Shown piece by piece: positions 35,961 through 46,653 of a stretch of 64,000 nucleotides of DNA. The position numbers and the translations under genes are program-made. How positions within the stretch are numbered: the first letter of the stretch is position 1; the number at the start of each line of letters is the position of its first letter. A model generated the notes under the pieces. That model was not told the DNA's origin. It did not search any database and was given only the letters and a program-made list of their open reading frames with translations. Origin of the DNA: Salvia splendens (Eukaryota; Streptophyta; Magnoliopsida; Lamiales; Lamiaceae). The stretch lies in the NCBI RefSeq assembly GCF_004379255.2, contig NC_056048.1, forward strand, positions 16,267,197 through 16,331,196, given 5' to 3'.

Positions 35961-37377
35961 TGAAGGGGTTGGCCACGGAAGCGTGCAACATTTAATGATC
36001 ACATAAATTTGATCTATTTAGCAGATTATTTAGACAAATTCTATTCGCGTAATTATCACATGTATCATGCTCATAACTTGAATTAAAACATGCTTTAGCA
36101 TATAAAATCCCTAAAACATGCTTACTACGGAATTAGCCAATTTACCTCATTGATTCAATCAAGAATCGATGATGGCTTGCTCCGTCTCCACGTGAAGATC
36201 TTCAATACTCGACCTTGGATCTTCTGACTGGTGTCCCGGACTATACGCTGATATTTGTGTGGGCAAATCTCACCAACGTACTAGGACTTGAATAACGAAG
36301 ACAGAACTCAGCTCACGGAGGAGGCAAAATTTCGAGCTCTCTCTTTCTTAGAGGGGGACGAAAATTTGATAGAGTAATAATGTGTATTTTATGTCTCCTT
36401 TATTCTCTTATTTATATTAAGTCACATATTGGGCCCAGTCAGGGATCTAAGGAAGAATTTGGAACATGCCTCACCCAATTAGCTTTTTACCAATTAAATT
36501 GAACCCACAATTTAATATAAGCTTATATTGGAATATTACAAGCAGCCACTACAGAAGTAATACTGCACTGCCTTCCAAATCTGAAATTACAAGTACTCCG
36601 GGTTTCCTTTAATTGCATTTAATTTATTTCCCGCGCTTAAGATAGAAACATCAACTAATTAATTATTGTCTGCTATGGACTTAATTAATTAACATATTTT
36701 AATCTCCAAGAGTGGACTTAGCAAGAAACTCTTATTTATTATTCATGGAGTAATTAAACTCCAACTAGCTAGGTTCCGAATAATAAAACCTTGTTTCAAC
36801 GTAATAGCAATCCTAGCACCGCTAGATAATGATCGCCACTATTCAATATACCTGGATCATTGGGTGACGAAAAACCCACACCTTTGGTAAGTCAAAGTAC
36901 TACATACTCAATATCGTATGCTCAATGCTAACGTACATTGATTAAGAAATTAATTATCAAGACCTCGTCTTTCAGTAGATAGCATAAAGACTCGTCTTAC
37001 TGTTAGATCCATTCAGTGCTATACCACACCAACGTCATCTTATTTCAATAAGGCTTAGAAATAATTGGACTGACATTGCAACCTTTCACGATAGGTAGTC
37101 TAGGCCTATCTAGGTTGTGAAATTCTTATTTTTCTTTGTTTAGAACTGAACGTGTTACCTTAAATTGGATGACGCCCACAACCGGTCTACTAAAACAAAG
37201 ACTTAGACTTTGTTATGTTTGCTTATACATTTAAATATGCAATAAACAACCATTAAATGTAAAACATAACAACATTATGACAAAAAATAATCTGTTGTAT
37301 TTATTGGAAAATAACAATTAGAGTTTTACAGTATCTAATCACTCGAAAGGTGATTTCTAGTATACAAAACCCTAACA
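35961..37377 (-). repeat. Copia B 5' LTR (1417 bp)
   Basis: TGAAGGGG...CCTAACA, followed by GATAC at 37378-37382. It matches the left LTR closely, minus about 45 bp near 36795. Confidence 0.92.
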
Positions 37378-37382
37378 GATAC

Positions 37383-37824
37383 ACCACTACCTTTAAGCCC
37401 CATTACACCCGAAACAAAGATCTTAAGGTACTATCTTGTGCAATCCGATTCGAGGTATTAAATTTGTGGAAATACCGAGTGAACAGTCCTAACATCTCTG
37501 GTGAGAAATGAGTGACGGAGTGAATTCAACAGTGGTTTTAAAATTGAGCAATCTTGATGAACTGACACCTTGATCAAGTAAAAGCGAAAAAGAAGAAACA
37601 TAAGCTGCTGGCAAATGGATTGACCTCGACCTCGGGTATGATTGTTGGAAATTTATTCGATCTAATGCATCTATGTGAATATGTGTTTTTATTTCGAGTC
37701 TTGTTTTCTTTTTCGTCTTCTTTTACTTTCTTGAAATGAGTAAACCATGCCTGAAATTTGCCCTATCTTTTTCTTTTCTTTTTCTTTATACTTGGGGACA
37801 AGTATGTTTTAAGTGTGAGCAGTT
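37383..37824 (+). mobile_element. 3' internal end of a plus-strand Athila/Tat-like element
   Basis: Non-coding. The phrase cttggggacaagtatg, then ttaagtgtgagcagtt directly before TGATAAGG, is the typical polypurine end of Athila/Tat-type internal regions. The beginning joins 5420-5689 across the Copia B insertion. Confidence 0.6.
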
Positions 37825-38640
37825 TGATAAGGACCGTTTCATGCATCGGTTTAGGGGTAAACTGTACGCTACTTGATCGGTTTTATCGCACAAAGCAAGT
37901 GTTAAATGTGCAGGAATGCCGCTTGACCAAGGCAACAGGGCCAAACTGATCAAGCAAGTACAATAGGTGAAAAAGGCCAGAAATCGGGGGAATTGATCAA
38001 GGGGAGTAATCAAGCAGTCAAGGAGGGGACCACTGGCTTCCAGAAGAAGGACATGTGAGGCAATGAGCTGGATGGTGCGCATCATTCTGTTATCAAGGAC
38101 AACGTTCTAGAAGGGGACACGTGCTGATATATGAGACGCAAGGACGGAGTTGAGTCATGAATTTGTTACTAAAAAAGGCATCGTCATTCTAGAAGAAAAG
38201 CACGTAGCAATCGATGAGTCGCTCACTCTCAGCGTGAGCGAATATTCCCTGCCAAGATCGTTATCCAGCTGGAGGTCGTTGCCGAGCTTATAAATAGAGG
38301 ATGTGCCACCACGCAAAGGGGATACTTTACTTTCCGTCTTTAGTTTAGTTTAGTTCTCTAGTTTAGTTCAGTTCTCTAGATAGCTTAGATAAAGTAATGC
38401 TTAGTTAGAGAAAAGGGCGACCGAAGGGAGCGCTACAGAATACTCGATATCTGTCGGCGTTATCTCAAGTTTCCCACCGAGGACCTCCTCGGTTTTACTT
38501 GCTTTCGTATTTTTCGAAGTGTTAGCTTAGTTTAAATTTCATGCTGTGCTGTAGCTTAAGTTTCGATCTTTCTGTACTTTGAATGTTCGTTGTACTGTTC
38601 TGAGTTTTAGTTTTAATCAAAGTTGTTTTCGTTTTCGTCA
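37825..38640 (+). repeat. LTR of the plus-strand Athila/Tat-like element
   Basis: Starts TGATAAGG after the polypurine tract; the right end is taken at TTTCGTCA but is uncertain. It contains a clear TATA box about 460 bp in and pyrimidine-rich transcribed sequence after it. The small frames inside are not genes. Confidence 0.55.
38289..38296 (+). promoter_or_regulatory. TATA box of this LTR
   Basis: TATAAATA followed by gaggatg, inside the LTR and ahead of a ctttagtttagtt-rich tract; a standard LTR promoter arrangement. Confidence 0.6.
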
Positions 38641-38927
38641 TGGTGTTTACTGATATGGATTGGGACACGACGAAGGACCCGTTAGATATATTGATCCAAG
38701 AACCCCCCCAACAAGTATAAGGTTTGGCAGCGGACTCCCTTGATTGATAATCTGGTTTGATCCACTTCCAGAGCTTAGAAAACCTGGACCCGTTGGCAAT
38801 ATGATCAGCCAAGAACCTCGGTATGGTTGAACGCCACAAGAACTTGCTCAAAGTATCTTGATAAGTTCCAAACAAGTGAAAAACTCTACAAAGAGAATTC
38901 AACTCACAAGACAAAGTCTATTTCGTA

Positions 38928-41285
38928 TTTTTTTTTTCAAAAGCACCACGAGGGTTGAGGGTTAAGGTGGACCACACCTGTGCATTACCAAATTCAATTG
39001 CAACGAACAACCAAAACATCGAATCGCCCAAAAGTGACGACTCGCAACGACCAATTAGAGTACAACAAGAGCCACCCTATCGACTAGAGTGGTCATCAAT
39101 GTACTCTTGGCAAACCTATTACAATTAAAATGACAAAACCTCCCCATCACAAAACATAACTCCATCCCTCAATTGAGACCAGCAATAGGGATACCCCCGC
39201 GATGGACAGTCCTTCCCTGATCAAGTTCCTCGACGAAGCCTTCCTTCTCCCGGTCGGGGAGCCCACATGAGACACTCATTGAGCAAGTGCTCGACTCGTT
39301 TGCACTATGTTCATCTCTATCAAATGAATCTATGGCCACATTAACTTTTGAGCACCAATAATAGATGTGTTGAGCTTTGGAGTGCGTTTCTCCCTTACGA
39401 GCCTTTCCTTTCCGTTTCCGCGACACCAATTGGAACCCATCTTCATCCACACTTGGTTGACTCCCAAAGGACGCTCTTGAGCCCAACGGATCTGCATCCA
39501 TTTTGCCCTTCTTGTTCTCCTCTTGGTTGTCTTTTTCTTTCTCCTTGTAAGTGTGATCAGTGTTCGGAGAAGTGCCAACCCTAGTGGCCACCTTTGGACA
39601 CCACTCTCGGCGGATGGTCTTGGGGACATAGCTAGGATGATACACCTTTGTTGATGCTCGGTGGTCCTTGCCTCCAACTCGTCCCTTCCTTCCCAACGCA
39701 TGACATTCATCAATGACGTGCCCAACATGCTTACAATTCTCGCAAAACAATGGGATACGATCCCATGCCACTTTGTGTCTTGATTCTTTGCCTAGGATGT
39801 TTAGGATGATCTCTTCCGTTGGGGGATCGGAGTTATCAATCTCTACGCATATCCTAGCAAAGGATAGTTGGGTTTGATTGATTGTGGCATGATCCGCTTG
39901 TAGCGGCTTGCCTAGGAGCTTGCCGATCGCCATGAGGGCCGATTCCTAAAAAAGGTGGGGTAGGATTCCCATGATATTACACCACACGGCGACGATCGGC
40001 GACTCGAAGAATGTATCAAAATCTGGCGCCCACTTGAACACCCTCATCGGATGATTATTCATATACCAAATCGGACTACCATTAGGACTGTTTATCACCT
40101 TGGCATAATCAGCCACTTCTTGGAATTGGAGTAGTATGTGCGTAGCATTCATGTATTTCCAAGTGTAAGTTCCAACTAACCCCATGCACCCTAAACTTTT
40201 TTGAATTTGGAATGAGGATGGGAGCGAGTGGGAGAACTTCCCCACAATGGTTAGTCCTAGTTTCTTCGAGAGATATTCAGTTTCTAGATCGGTAAAGGCA
40301 AGATAAGGGGTACCTTCGAAGCTTCCGACCGACCCCATAGGTGTGGCCTTGCCGGCGTCAAGCGCGATTGGCTTGGCCTTATGGGTCTTTTGTGGATTTG
40401 GAGGTCCCACCATGGACCCCGTCCCCCCATGTGAGAAGAGATCTTTAGCCTCCTTCCAAGCATTCGCCGGCGGCGCCACCTTTTCCGGTGAAGACTCCAG
40501 TGGCCGAGCACCAGGACCACATTCATCTTTGCCTCCATCATTGTCGAGAGGGAGATGGATGGCACATGGTGCTACATTTGAATTCCAAACATTATTATCC
40601 ACAAATGGAGCAACATTTTCTTCCCCATGTAAAGTGTCCCTTGTCTTTTTCTCCTTTGGTGAGTCACATGCAAACACACCATCACATGCCAACCCATCCT
40701 CACACCTAGGCTTCACGTGAGAGGATGTACTTGCAACATCCATATTGTTGACCAACTCACACTCCAAACTTGGAGCATCAAGACTCCGGCCAGCCAGAGC
40801 CGGTGACATTTCAACCGTTCCCATTTTCGTTGGAACGCTCCCTTCTTTGGCCATTTGAGCAAGAGAATTCAACATCTCCCCAATAGGGACCTGCTCGCTT
40901 ACCGCTGACCTCTTCCTTTCACCATGGATTTCGACGAGTCCATCAACCATAAAAAACCATCTTCTTCTTAGCCCGACTAACCTCCGAACCAGATTCAAGA
41001 CCGGCTCGTTTGAGGGCTCGTCGAGCTTTCTCCGGGTGGGGCATGCTAACCCTTTTTGTTTTAGGTCGTGCAATCAAAGGAAACTTCCACTTCGGCGAGG
41101 AGAGGGACTGCATCGTGTGATCCAAAGCTGCGGCCTCCCCCTCCGGCAGCCCATTACCGGACTTCACCATGTGTCGGATGCAACAATCACATTTCACCTC
41201 CCTCAAAGGGGAGGGAGGGAGAGAGAGTGGACGAATTCTAGAGAGAAGGGAGAGCTTCTCTCTCTTAAACAATAGGGTTCAATAA
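38928..41285 (-). mobile_element. LINE 1: ORF1-only L1-type element
   Basis: The 3' end is the run of ten T at 38928-38937 (poly-A on the minus strand). The flanks carry a long duplication: acaaagtctatttcgta (38911-38927) and ataaaagtctatttcata (41287-41304), typical of target-primed insertion. Between lies only a 5' leader, ORF1 and about 230 bp of 3' UTR. No endonuclease or reverse transcriptase is present. Confidence 0.8.
39169..41170 (-). pseudogene. LINE 1 ORF1 (DUF4283-like with CCHC zinc knuckle), disrupted
   Basis: ORF1 proteins of plant L1 elements bind element RNA. Here the middle holds the DUF4283-like domain (GKFSHSLPSSFQIQKSLG ... MRVFKWAPDFDTFFE), followed by a zinc knuckle CENCKHVGHVIDEC (C-x2-C-x4-H-x4-C) and a basic tail. 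The start is probably the ATG at 41168-41170 (MVKSGNGLPEGEA), or the upstream one at 41272. Defects: a frameshift near an A-run at about 40950 and a TAG at about 39943 where LINE 2 reads GAG. It ends at 39169, just before the 3' UTR and poly-A. Confidence 0.8.
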
Positions 41286-41751
41286 GATAAAAGTCTATTT
41301 CATATTTGATCAATGGTGTCTTCAAATGACACGCTTACAAGCCTATTTATAGGCTAGAATGGACTCTTGAAAGTCTCACATCATTAGTACAACTTAAGAC
41401 ACTTAAAATGACTCATAATAAAAGAAAAGTAACTCTTAAACCTTTGGTGTAACTCTAGGACATCTAAAGTCACTTATTTAACATAAAATGTACCTAAATA
41501 TGATCCTTCATTTTGGCTGCTCCAACTTGGACGAAAATGCATCATGTATCATCAATTTGGGCCTCCAAAATGTGATATGTAGGGACTCCAAACTTCATGC
41601 CTTGGGCTGCCCACTAACTTGAATAATATTCACCACTTGGCCCAATGTAGAATGGTCTTGGAATTGGGCTTTTATTTCAGCAACTAAAAGCAACATGGAC
41701 TCCTTTATCTTTTTAGCTCTAGCTCTTGTAATTGGCCCACTTTAAATGATC

Positions 41752-41910
41752 AATGGATCCATCTTCTTGTCCTTGTAGATCAGCTTGGGTGTGTCTCCAT
41801 CATTCCCTTCTTCTTCAAGAGGATTCGTCCTCGAATCTAATTCACCCACATAAGGAGATAAATCAGAAACATTGAAAGTAGCACTTACATTAAACTCCCC
41901 AGGTAAGTCT
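41752..41910 (-). pseudogene. Ty3/gypsy G3 pol, C-terminal tail
   Basis: Too short to stand out as a frame. The minus strand reads LPGEFNVSATFNVSDLSPYV, then GELDSRTNPLEEEGND, to a stop at 41752-41754, crossing the polypurine tract into the LTR. NVSATFNVSDLSPY is the characteristic tail of chromoviral Ty3/gypsy polyproteins. The rest of pol is cut off by the LINE 2 poly-A at 41913. Confidence 0.75.
41803..41836 (-). promoter_or_regulatory. G3 polypurine tract and hairpin
   Basis: The minus strand has GAAGAAGAAGGGAA against the LTR and ATTCGAGGACGAAT (41823-41836), a 5-bp stem with loop AGGA, 20 nt away. Here the hairpin is also coding (DSRTN). Confidence 0.65.
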
Positions 41911-41912
41911 AG

Positions 41913-43925
41913 TTTTTTTTTTATAAAAACACCCCAAGGGGTGGAGGGTTAAGGCGGACCCACACCTGTGCATTACCAAAAGCCATTTGCAACAACCATA
42001 CAAACACCGAGTCGCCCAAAAGTGACGACTCGCCATGACAATTAGAGTACAACGAGGGCCTCCCTAACAACTAGAGTGGTCATCTATATACTCTCAAGAA
42101 CCCTATTACCCTTTTGATGCAGCCTGTGCATCACCAAAAACCTTAGTCCATCTCCTAATTAAGGCCTGCGATAGGGATACCTCCGCAGGGGACGCACCCT
42201 CCTGGGTCAAGGTCCTCAATGAAGCCTTCCATCTCCCGGTTGGGGGGCCCACATGCTACACTCATTGAGCCAGTGCCCGACTCGTTGACATCTGATTTAT
42301 CAATCCCAAATGTCACCGTAGCAACATTCTCCTTCAAATGCCATGAATCAATGTGTTGCGCTTTGATGTACACATTGCCCTCATGTACCTTGCCTTTCCT
42401 CTTTCTCGACACCAATTGGAACCCATCATCATCCACACGTGGTTGACTCCTGCTAGCCTCTTTAATCTTCGACGGTTCTGCATCCGTTGATCCCTCCATG
42501 TTCTTCGTTTGGTCGGTACATTCTTTAGCCTTGTTCGGGATGCCCACTAGTTGATGAGGTGCCGGCCCAAGTATCTGCCTTTGGGCGCCACTCTTGGCGG
42601 GTGATCTTGGGGACGTTGCTCGAGTAAAATGCCTTGGTTGGTACTCGGCGATCCCTACCTCCACCCTGATTCTTCCTTCCCAAAGCATGACAATCTTCTT
42701 TCACGTGCCCAACATGTTTACAATTTGCACAAAACAAAGGGATACGGTCTCATTCCACTTTGTACCTTGAATCTTTACCTCGGATATTGAGGATGATTAC
42801 TTCTGGCGGGGGGATCGAAATGTCAATCTCCACACAAATCCTAGCAAAGGAGAGCCGGCTTTGATGGATGGTGCCATGATCGGCTTGTAGTGGCTTGCCT
42901 AAGAGATTACAGATTGCCATGATGGCCGATTCCTCATAGAGATGCGCCGGGATGCCCATGATGTTGCACCAAACGGCAACAATCGGCGACTCGAAGAATG
43001 TATCGAAGTCCGGCGCCCATTTGAACACCCTCATGGGGTGAACATCAACATACCAATTCGGGCTCCCATTAGGACCATTTAACACCTTAGCATAGTCGTC
43101 CATCTCATGGAATTGGATTAAAATATGCTTGGCATTCAAGTATTTCCAAGTAAATGAACCAACTAACCCCAATCCTCCTAGACTTTTTTGTATTTGGTAA
43201 GTAGATGGGAGCGAATGGGAGAATTTTCCAACGACGGCTAGCCCTAGCTTCTCCGAGAGGTAATCCGTTTCTAAGTCGGAAAAGGAGAGGGATGGTGTAC
43301 CTTCAAAACAACCCGCTATCCCCAAGGCTTTGATCTTGGTGGCATCCAACGAGATTGGCTCGGCTTTTTGGAATTTTTGCGTGGCTAGTGCTCCTTCCAC
43401 GGACCCCATCCCCACGCGAGATAGGGATTCTTTCGCCTCCTTCCACGCTCCGGCTGGCGGCACCAGCTTTTCTGGCGAGGATTCCGGCGGTGGTGCATCG
43501 GGAGGTCGACCCCTTTGCGTTCACCATTGACTAGAGGTGGGAGGGAGGGGTGTGTGTCACATGGGGTTTAATTTGAATTCAAATTGTCACTTACCAAAAA
43601 AGGGCCAACACTTACTTCCCCATGCAAAGTAGAGTTCGGCCTTTCCTCTATTTGTGGGTCACATGCATCCACTTCCTCACATGTCACCCCCACACCAAGA
43701 CAAGGGTTCACATGACCTCTTGTACCATCCACATGTTGAACGTTGACCAGCACCTTCTCCTTGTGTGGAACATCACGGTCCCCACTGGCCGGCACCGGTG
43801 AAATTCCGGCGACCTCCTCACAATCGGGTTCCTCCATTTCACACGTTGGCGTGCTCCCTTCCTTAGACATTTGAGCTAGTGCGTAGAATGTGTCACTCAA
43901 ACTTGAAGCATTATCTAACAACTTA
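41913..43925 (-). mobile_element. LINE 2: second ORF1-only L1-type element
   Basis: The run of ten T at 41913-41922 is the poly-A end, followed by a 3' UTR clearly homologous to LINE 1 (gagggttaagg, cacacctgtgcattaccaaa) and then ORF1. Again no ORF2. The upstream end is cut by the Athila LTR near 43926, so no target duplication is visible. Confidence 0.75.
42155..43890 (-). pseudogene. LINE 2 ORF1, disrupted
   Basis: Same layout as LINE 1: LAQMSKEGS near the upstream end, DUF4283-like core (GKFSHSLPSTYQIQKSLGG; RVFKWAPDFDTFFESPIVA), zinc knuckle CANCKHVGHVKEDC, and the tail DGFQLVSRKRKGK. Breaks: a stop near 43568 with a shift to other frames around 43460-43530, TGA at about 42748 where LINE 1 has tryptophan (KVAWDRIPLFC), and a frameshift near 42680. 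Confidence 0.78.
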
Positions 43926-45038
43926 GGGAAGAAATAAAGTAAAAACAAACGGATATTAAATAGCAAAACGAAATTGTATAAACCAATAAAAGTTACTAAC
44001 ACATCCCTACAATCCTATAAGTTTAGTTACACATGATAGAATAAACTAAAAACATAGATTGTAGGGAAAACATAAAGAACATAAGTGCAAGAGCAAATAA
44101 AACTCAAAGGTTGAATCCTTGTAGCTCTTTGATGATCTCTTGCTTCCTTCTTCAACCCTTTGCACTATGAAGAACTCTCAAATTTATGCTATGGAATTAA
44201 TTGGGAAAAAGAAGATCTAGATGAAGGATTAGGGTTGGAGGAGGAGCTATGAAGGCTTCCCTTTTGGGGGCTATGGAAGGGTGAATATTATGAATTAGGT
44301 TATGGGGTATAGATAGGCTTGAAAAAGATTTAAATTTGGTAAAAGGTTTCCTCCAAGCAAAAGTAAAGATGGAATTTTCGTGCCCCATAGTAGAAGGAAA
44401 AGATTTGGCTTCATAAGGTAATGGCTTCTTTCGTTCTATAAATTTCCGCCTAAATTGCATTTGACAGCTTTGCGCGACCTTTGTAAAATGGCCATAACTT
44501 TCACCACAGAACTCCGATTGAGATGATCTTGATACCAACGGGAAGCTCTTTCGAAGACAAAGAGAGTAACATATAGAAAGCCCCGATCAGACTTTAGGTT
44601 CGTCGGAAAAAAAAGTTTGAATACAGGCTGTCGTGCACCACATTTTTGTGGCGGAGCGCTGCACCTTGGCCAGCGGTCGCCATGCCTTGATCCGAAGTTT
44701 GTCTCTTGGGTGGCGGTCGCCACGCATTTCCCAGCGGTCGTTGGGCGTGTCTTGATTCCATGCACAAATTTACCGTAACGGACCGCTACAGATATGGCGG
44801 CCGCTGAGCGCCGGCGGTCACCGACAATGTTGCAGTGGTCGCTGATCGCTCCCAGAAACTCCAGATTTCTTGCTTCGCGTTTTGACTCCCTTTTTAAGCT
44901 CAAATATGCACATTTCTCACAAACCATGTTAAAATACCAAAATATATAAAATATGCAAATAATGGACATGTAATGCAACTTTTGCGTTCAAACAGACCAA
45001 ATAATGGCCTTAAAACCGTGCAAAATCCGAGCGTATCA
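43926..45038 (-). repeat. Athila-type 3' LTR
   Basis: The right end GCGTATCA abuts the polypurine tract. It contains blocks typical of this class (gatctcttgcttccttcttc; ataactttcaccacagaact). The left boundary with LINE 2 is approximate; I found no clear TG or duplication there. The two minus-strand frames (44197-44538, 44436-44978) are LTR by-products. Confidence 0.6.
44650..44850. repeat. Iterated gcggtcgcc words in the Athila LTR
   Basis: gcggtcgcc or close forms (agcggtcgtt, gcggccgctg, gcggtcaccg, tggtcgctg) occur about six times in 200 bp, alternating sense and complement (cggaccgct). Two more lie at 46390-46430 in the internal region. Similar in style to the palindromes of the array LTRs, but a different sequence. 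Confidence 0.65.
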
Positions 45039-45077
45039 ACTCCCCCAAACTTACATTTTTGTTTGTCCTCGAACAAA
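45039..45077 (-). promoter_or_regulatory. Athila polypurine tract and hairpin
   Basis: The minus strand has AAGTTTGGGGGAGT at the LTR edge and, 19 nt away at 45058-45077, TTTGTTCGAGGACAAACAAA, which pairs with one C-A mismatch around loop AGGA. Confidence 0.7.
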
Positions 45078-46653
45078 ATAATAAAGACACAAGAATAGAG
45101 GCACGGAATGAACAAGGACTAGACTTCGTAATTGCCTCAAAAGATGGAAGAATAGATCAAGCATGAATTCACGCAATCAAATCAAGCAAGGCTTATTAGT
45201 GCACTTTCATTATTAGCTCGTGAAACACCTTGAATTCATGCACTCACATGTGGCAAACTTCCAAAGATGGGAAGTGTATTTATCTCTCAGTCTCAGAGTG
45301 TATATGACAAAAGTGTATAGCACTCAAATTATACATCATGCAAAGTTTACCATAGGCTTGCTCAAAGTCTAATCCCTCTTCTACTAGATGTGATTAAGCA
45401 CCAAAAGTCTGAAAGGTCTTTATTTTTTGTTGTAAAGTAGGATCTTTGGTAGGTGAGGAATATTTGGCTAAAAAGTGACTTCAAATAAAATATCCCAAGT
45501 AGAGTTAAAATGACTCCCATTTCCAAATCTTTGATTTTTCTTTTCTTTTCACAACGTTTCTTTCTTTCTTTTTTCTTTTCTTTCTCATAAACATCCTTTC
45601 TAGATCAAGCACAAATTTTGAATTTTTCTATTTCACAACTTGCACTTTTCTATATTAAGCACACTATTTTTTACAACTTTCCTCCTTATCTCTCCAATTT
45701 CTTTACAAAAGATAATAAAACTATACTAACCCAAGGAATTGTCCCCATTTAATTTGGCTTCCAAATAATAGGCTTAAAGGCTCAAAATTGGCTCCAAAGG
45801 GAAAAAATTTGAAATTTGAGAGGGTCCAAAATTTTAGGTATAAAAGTAGCTAAGAAAAGATGGTCTAACTTCCTCTTAAATCAACTTAAACACTATATAA
45901 ACTTTGGCATACTAGGAGCAAGTTCTAGAAATATATACATGCATGCAGATAAATCACATAAGAAAGAAATTAGGTTCAAATCTCACAAGGTATAAGCATG
46001 ATTCAAGGGGAACAAGCAATTCACTAATTATGCACCTTTTTCACCAAACCATCATATCAAAACGTCAAGCCATACTTAATCAAGATGAAAAGAAGTTCAT
46101 ATCATTAGCAACTCGGTCTAATGTGTCCCTAAGCATGCGTGTTTCTAAGTTCTTCATGTTAAGTTCATGACATGGATTCACCTTTGGGATTTTAAAAACA
46201 AAAACTTAAACTAAAACCTTAAAACAAAAAACCTAAACTCACGGCCTCAAATACAACAAAGTGTAAAATAAGTTTGTAGAGTCGGTAGGGACACGAGTAA
46301 CTACTGAAAAGAAAACATACCTTGAAAAATCTCGCATAGCGGCTGGACGGGGCGAAAATTAAAAAAAAAATCGCACTGGAAACTTCAATTGGGCGGCGGT
46401 CGCTAGGGGCTCTCCGGCGGTCGCCACGGCGAGTCAGAATGTATCCAGAAACTGGCCAGCATGCCACTGCGGCCTCTGCATCGGTCCCTGGCGAAGGTCC
46501 AGAACCTGCAAAAAAATTTCAACAATTTGTAAACGAAAATAAAACCAAAAGTACTCAAAAAATTAAACAAAATAAAAAATGGTTGGGTTGCCTCCCAACA
46601 AGTGCTTTTTTATAGTCATTAGCTTGACTTTACCCCTTTTACTCCTTGGGTGG
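45078..46653 (-). other. Athila 3' internal non-coding region
   Basis: About 1.6 kb without a gene between pol and the LTR. It shares landmarks with 59926-61051 and with the array internal regions: a block on taggctcaaa-type words, ctttggctaaa with agtgacttcaa, a pyrimidine tract at 45530-45600, and ggttgcctcccaac near 46585. Small frames at 45943-46170 and 46219-46467 are not recognised. Confidence 0.6.

Larger units (their letters stand above)
5695..37377 (-). mobile_element. Copia B: Ty1/copia element split by nested insertions
   Basis: The element reads right to left: 5' LTR 35961-37377, primer binding site 35946-35958, leader 34312-35945 joined to 11191-11633, gag from 11190, protease, integrase, reverse transcriptase and RNase H to 7234, polypurine tract 7162-7171, and 3' LTR 5695-7161. 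GATAC duplications flank both ends. Without the 22.7 kb gypsy insertion it is about 9 kb. The reverse transcriptase and RNase H motifs (YVDDILLIGN, GYTDSDFQAD) resemble the Angela/Tork branch of plant Copia. Several stops and frameshifts make it non-functional. Confidence 0.93.
38651..41802 (-). repeat. Ty3/gypsy G3 LTR, interrupted by LINE 1
   Basis: Right part 41308-41802 ends CTCCATCA against the G3 polypurine tract. Left part 38651-38927 probably starts TGATATGG. The two parts are separated by LINE 1 with its target duplication. Without it the LTR is about 770 bp. The left boundary is uncertain. Confidence 0.55.

Noticed and set aside
44436..44978. 180-residue minus-strand frame in the Athila LTR
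   Set aside because: It overlaps another frame in the same LTR, crosses the iterated gcggtcgcc words and shows no known domain.
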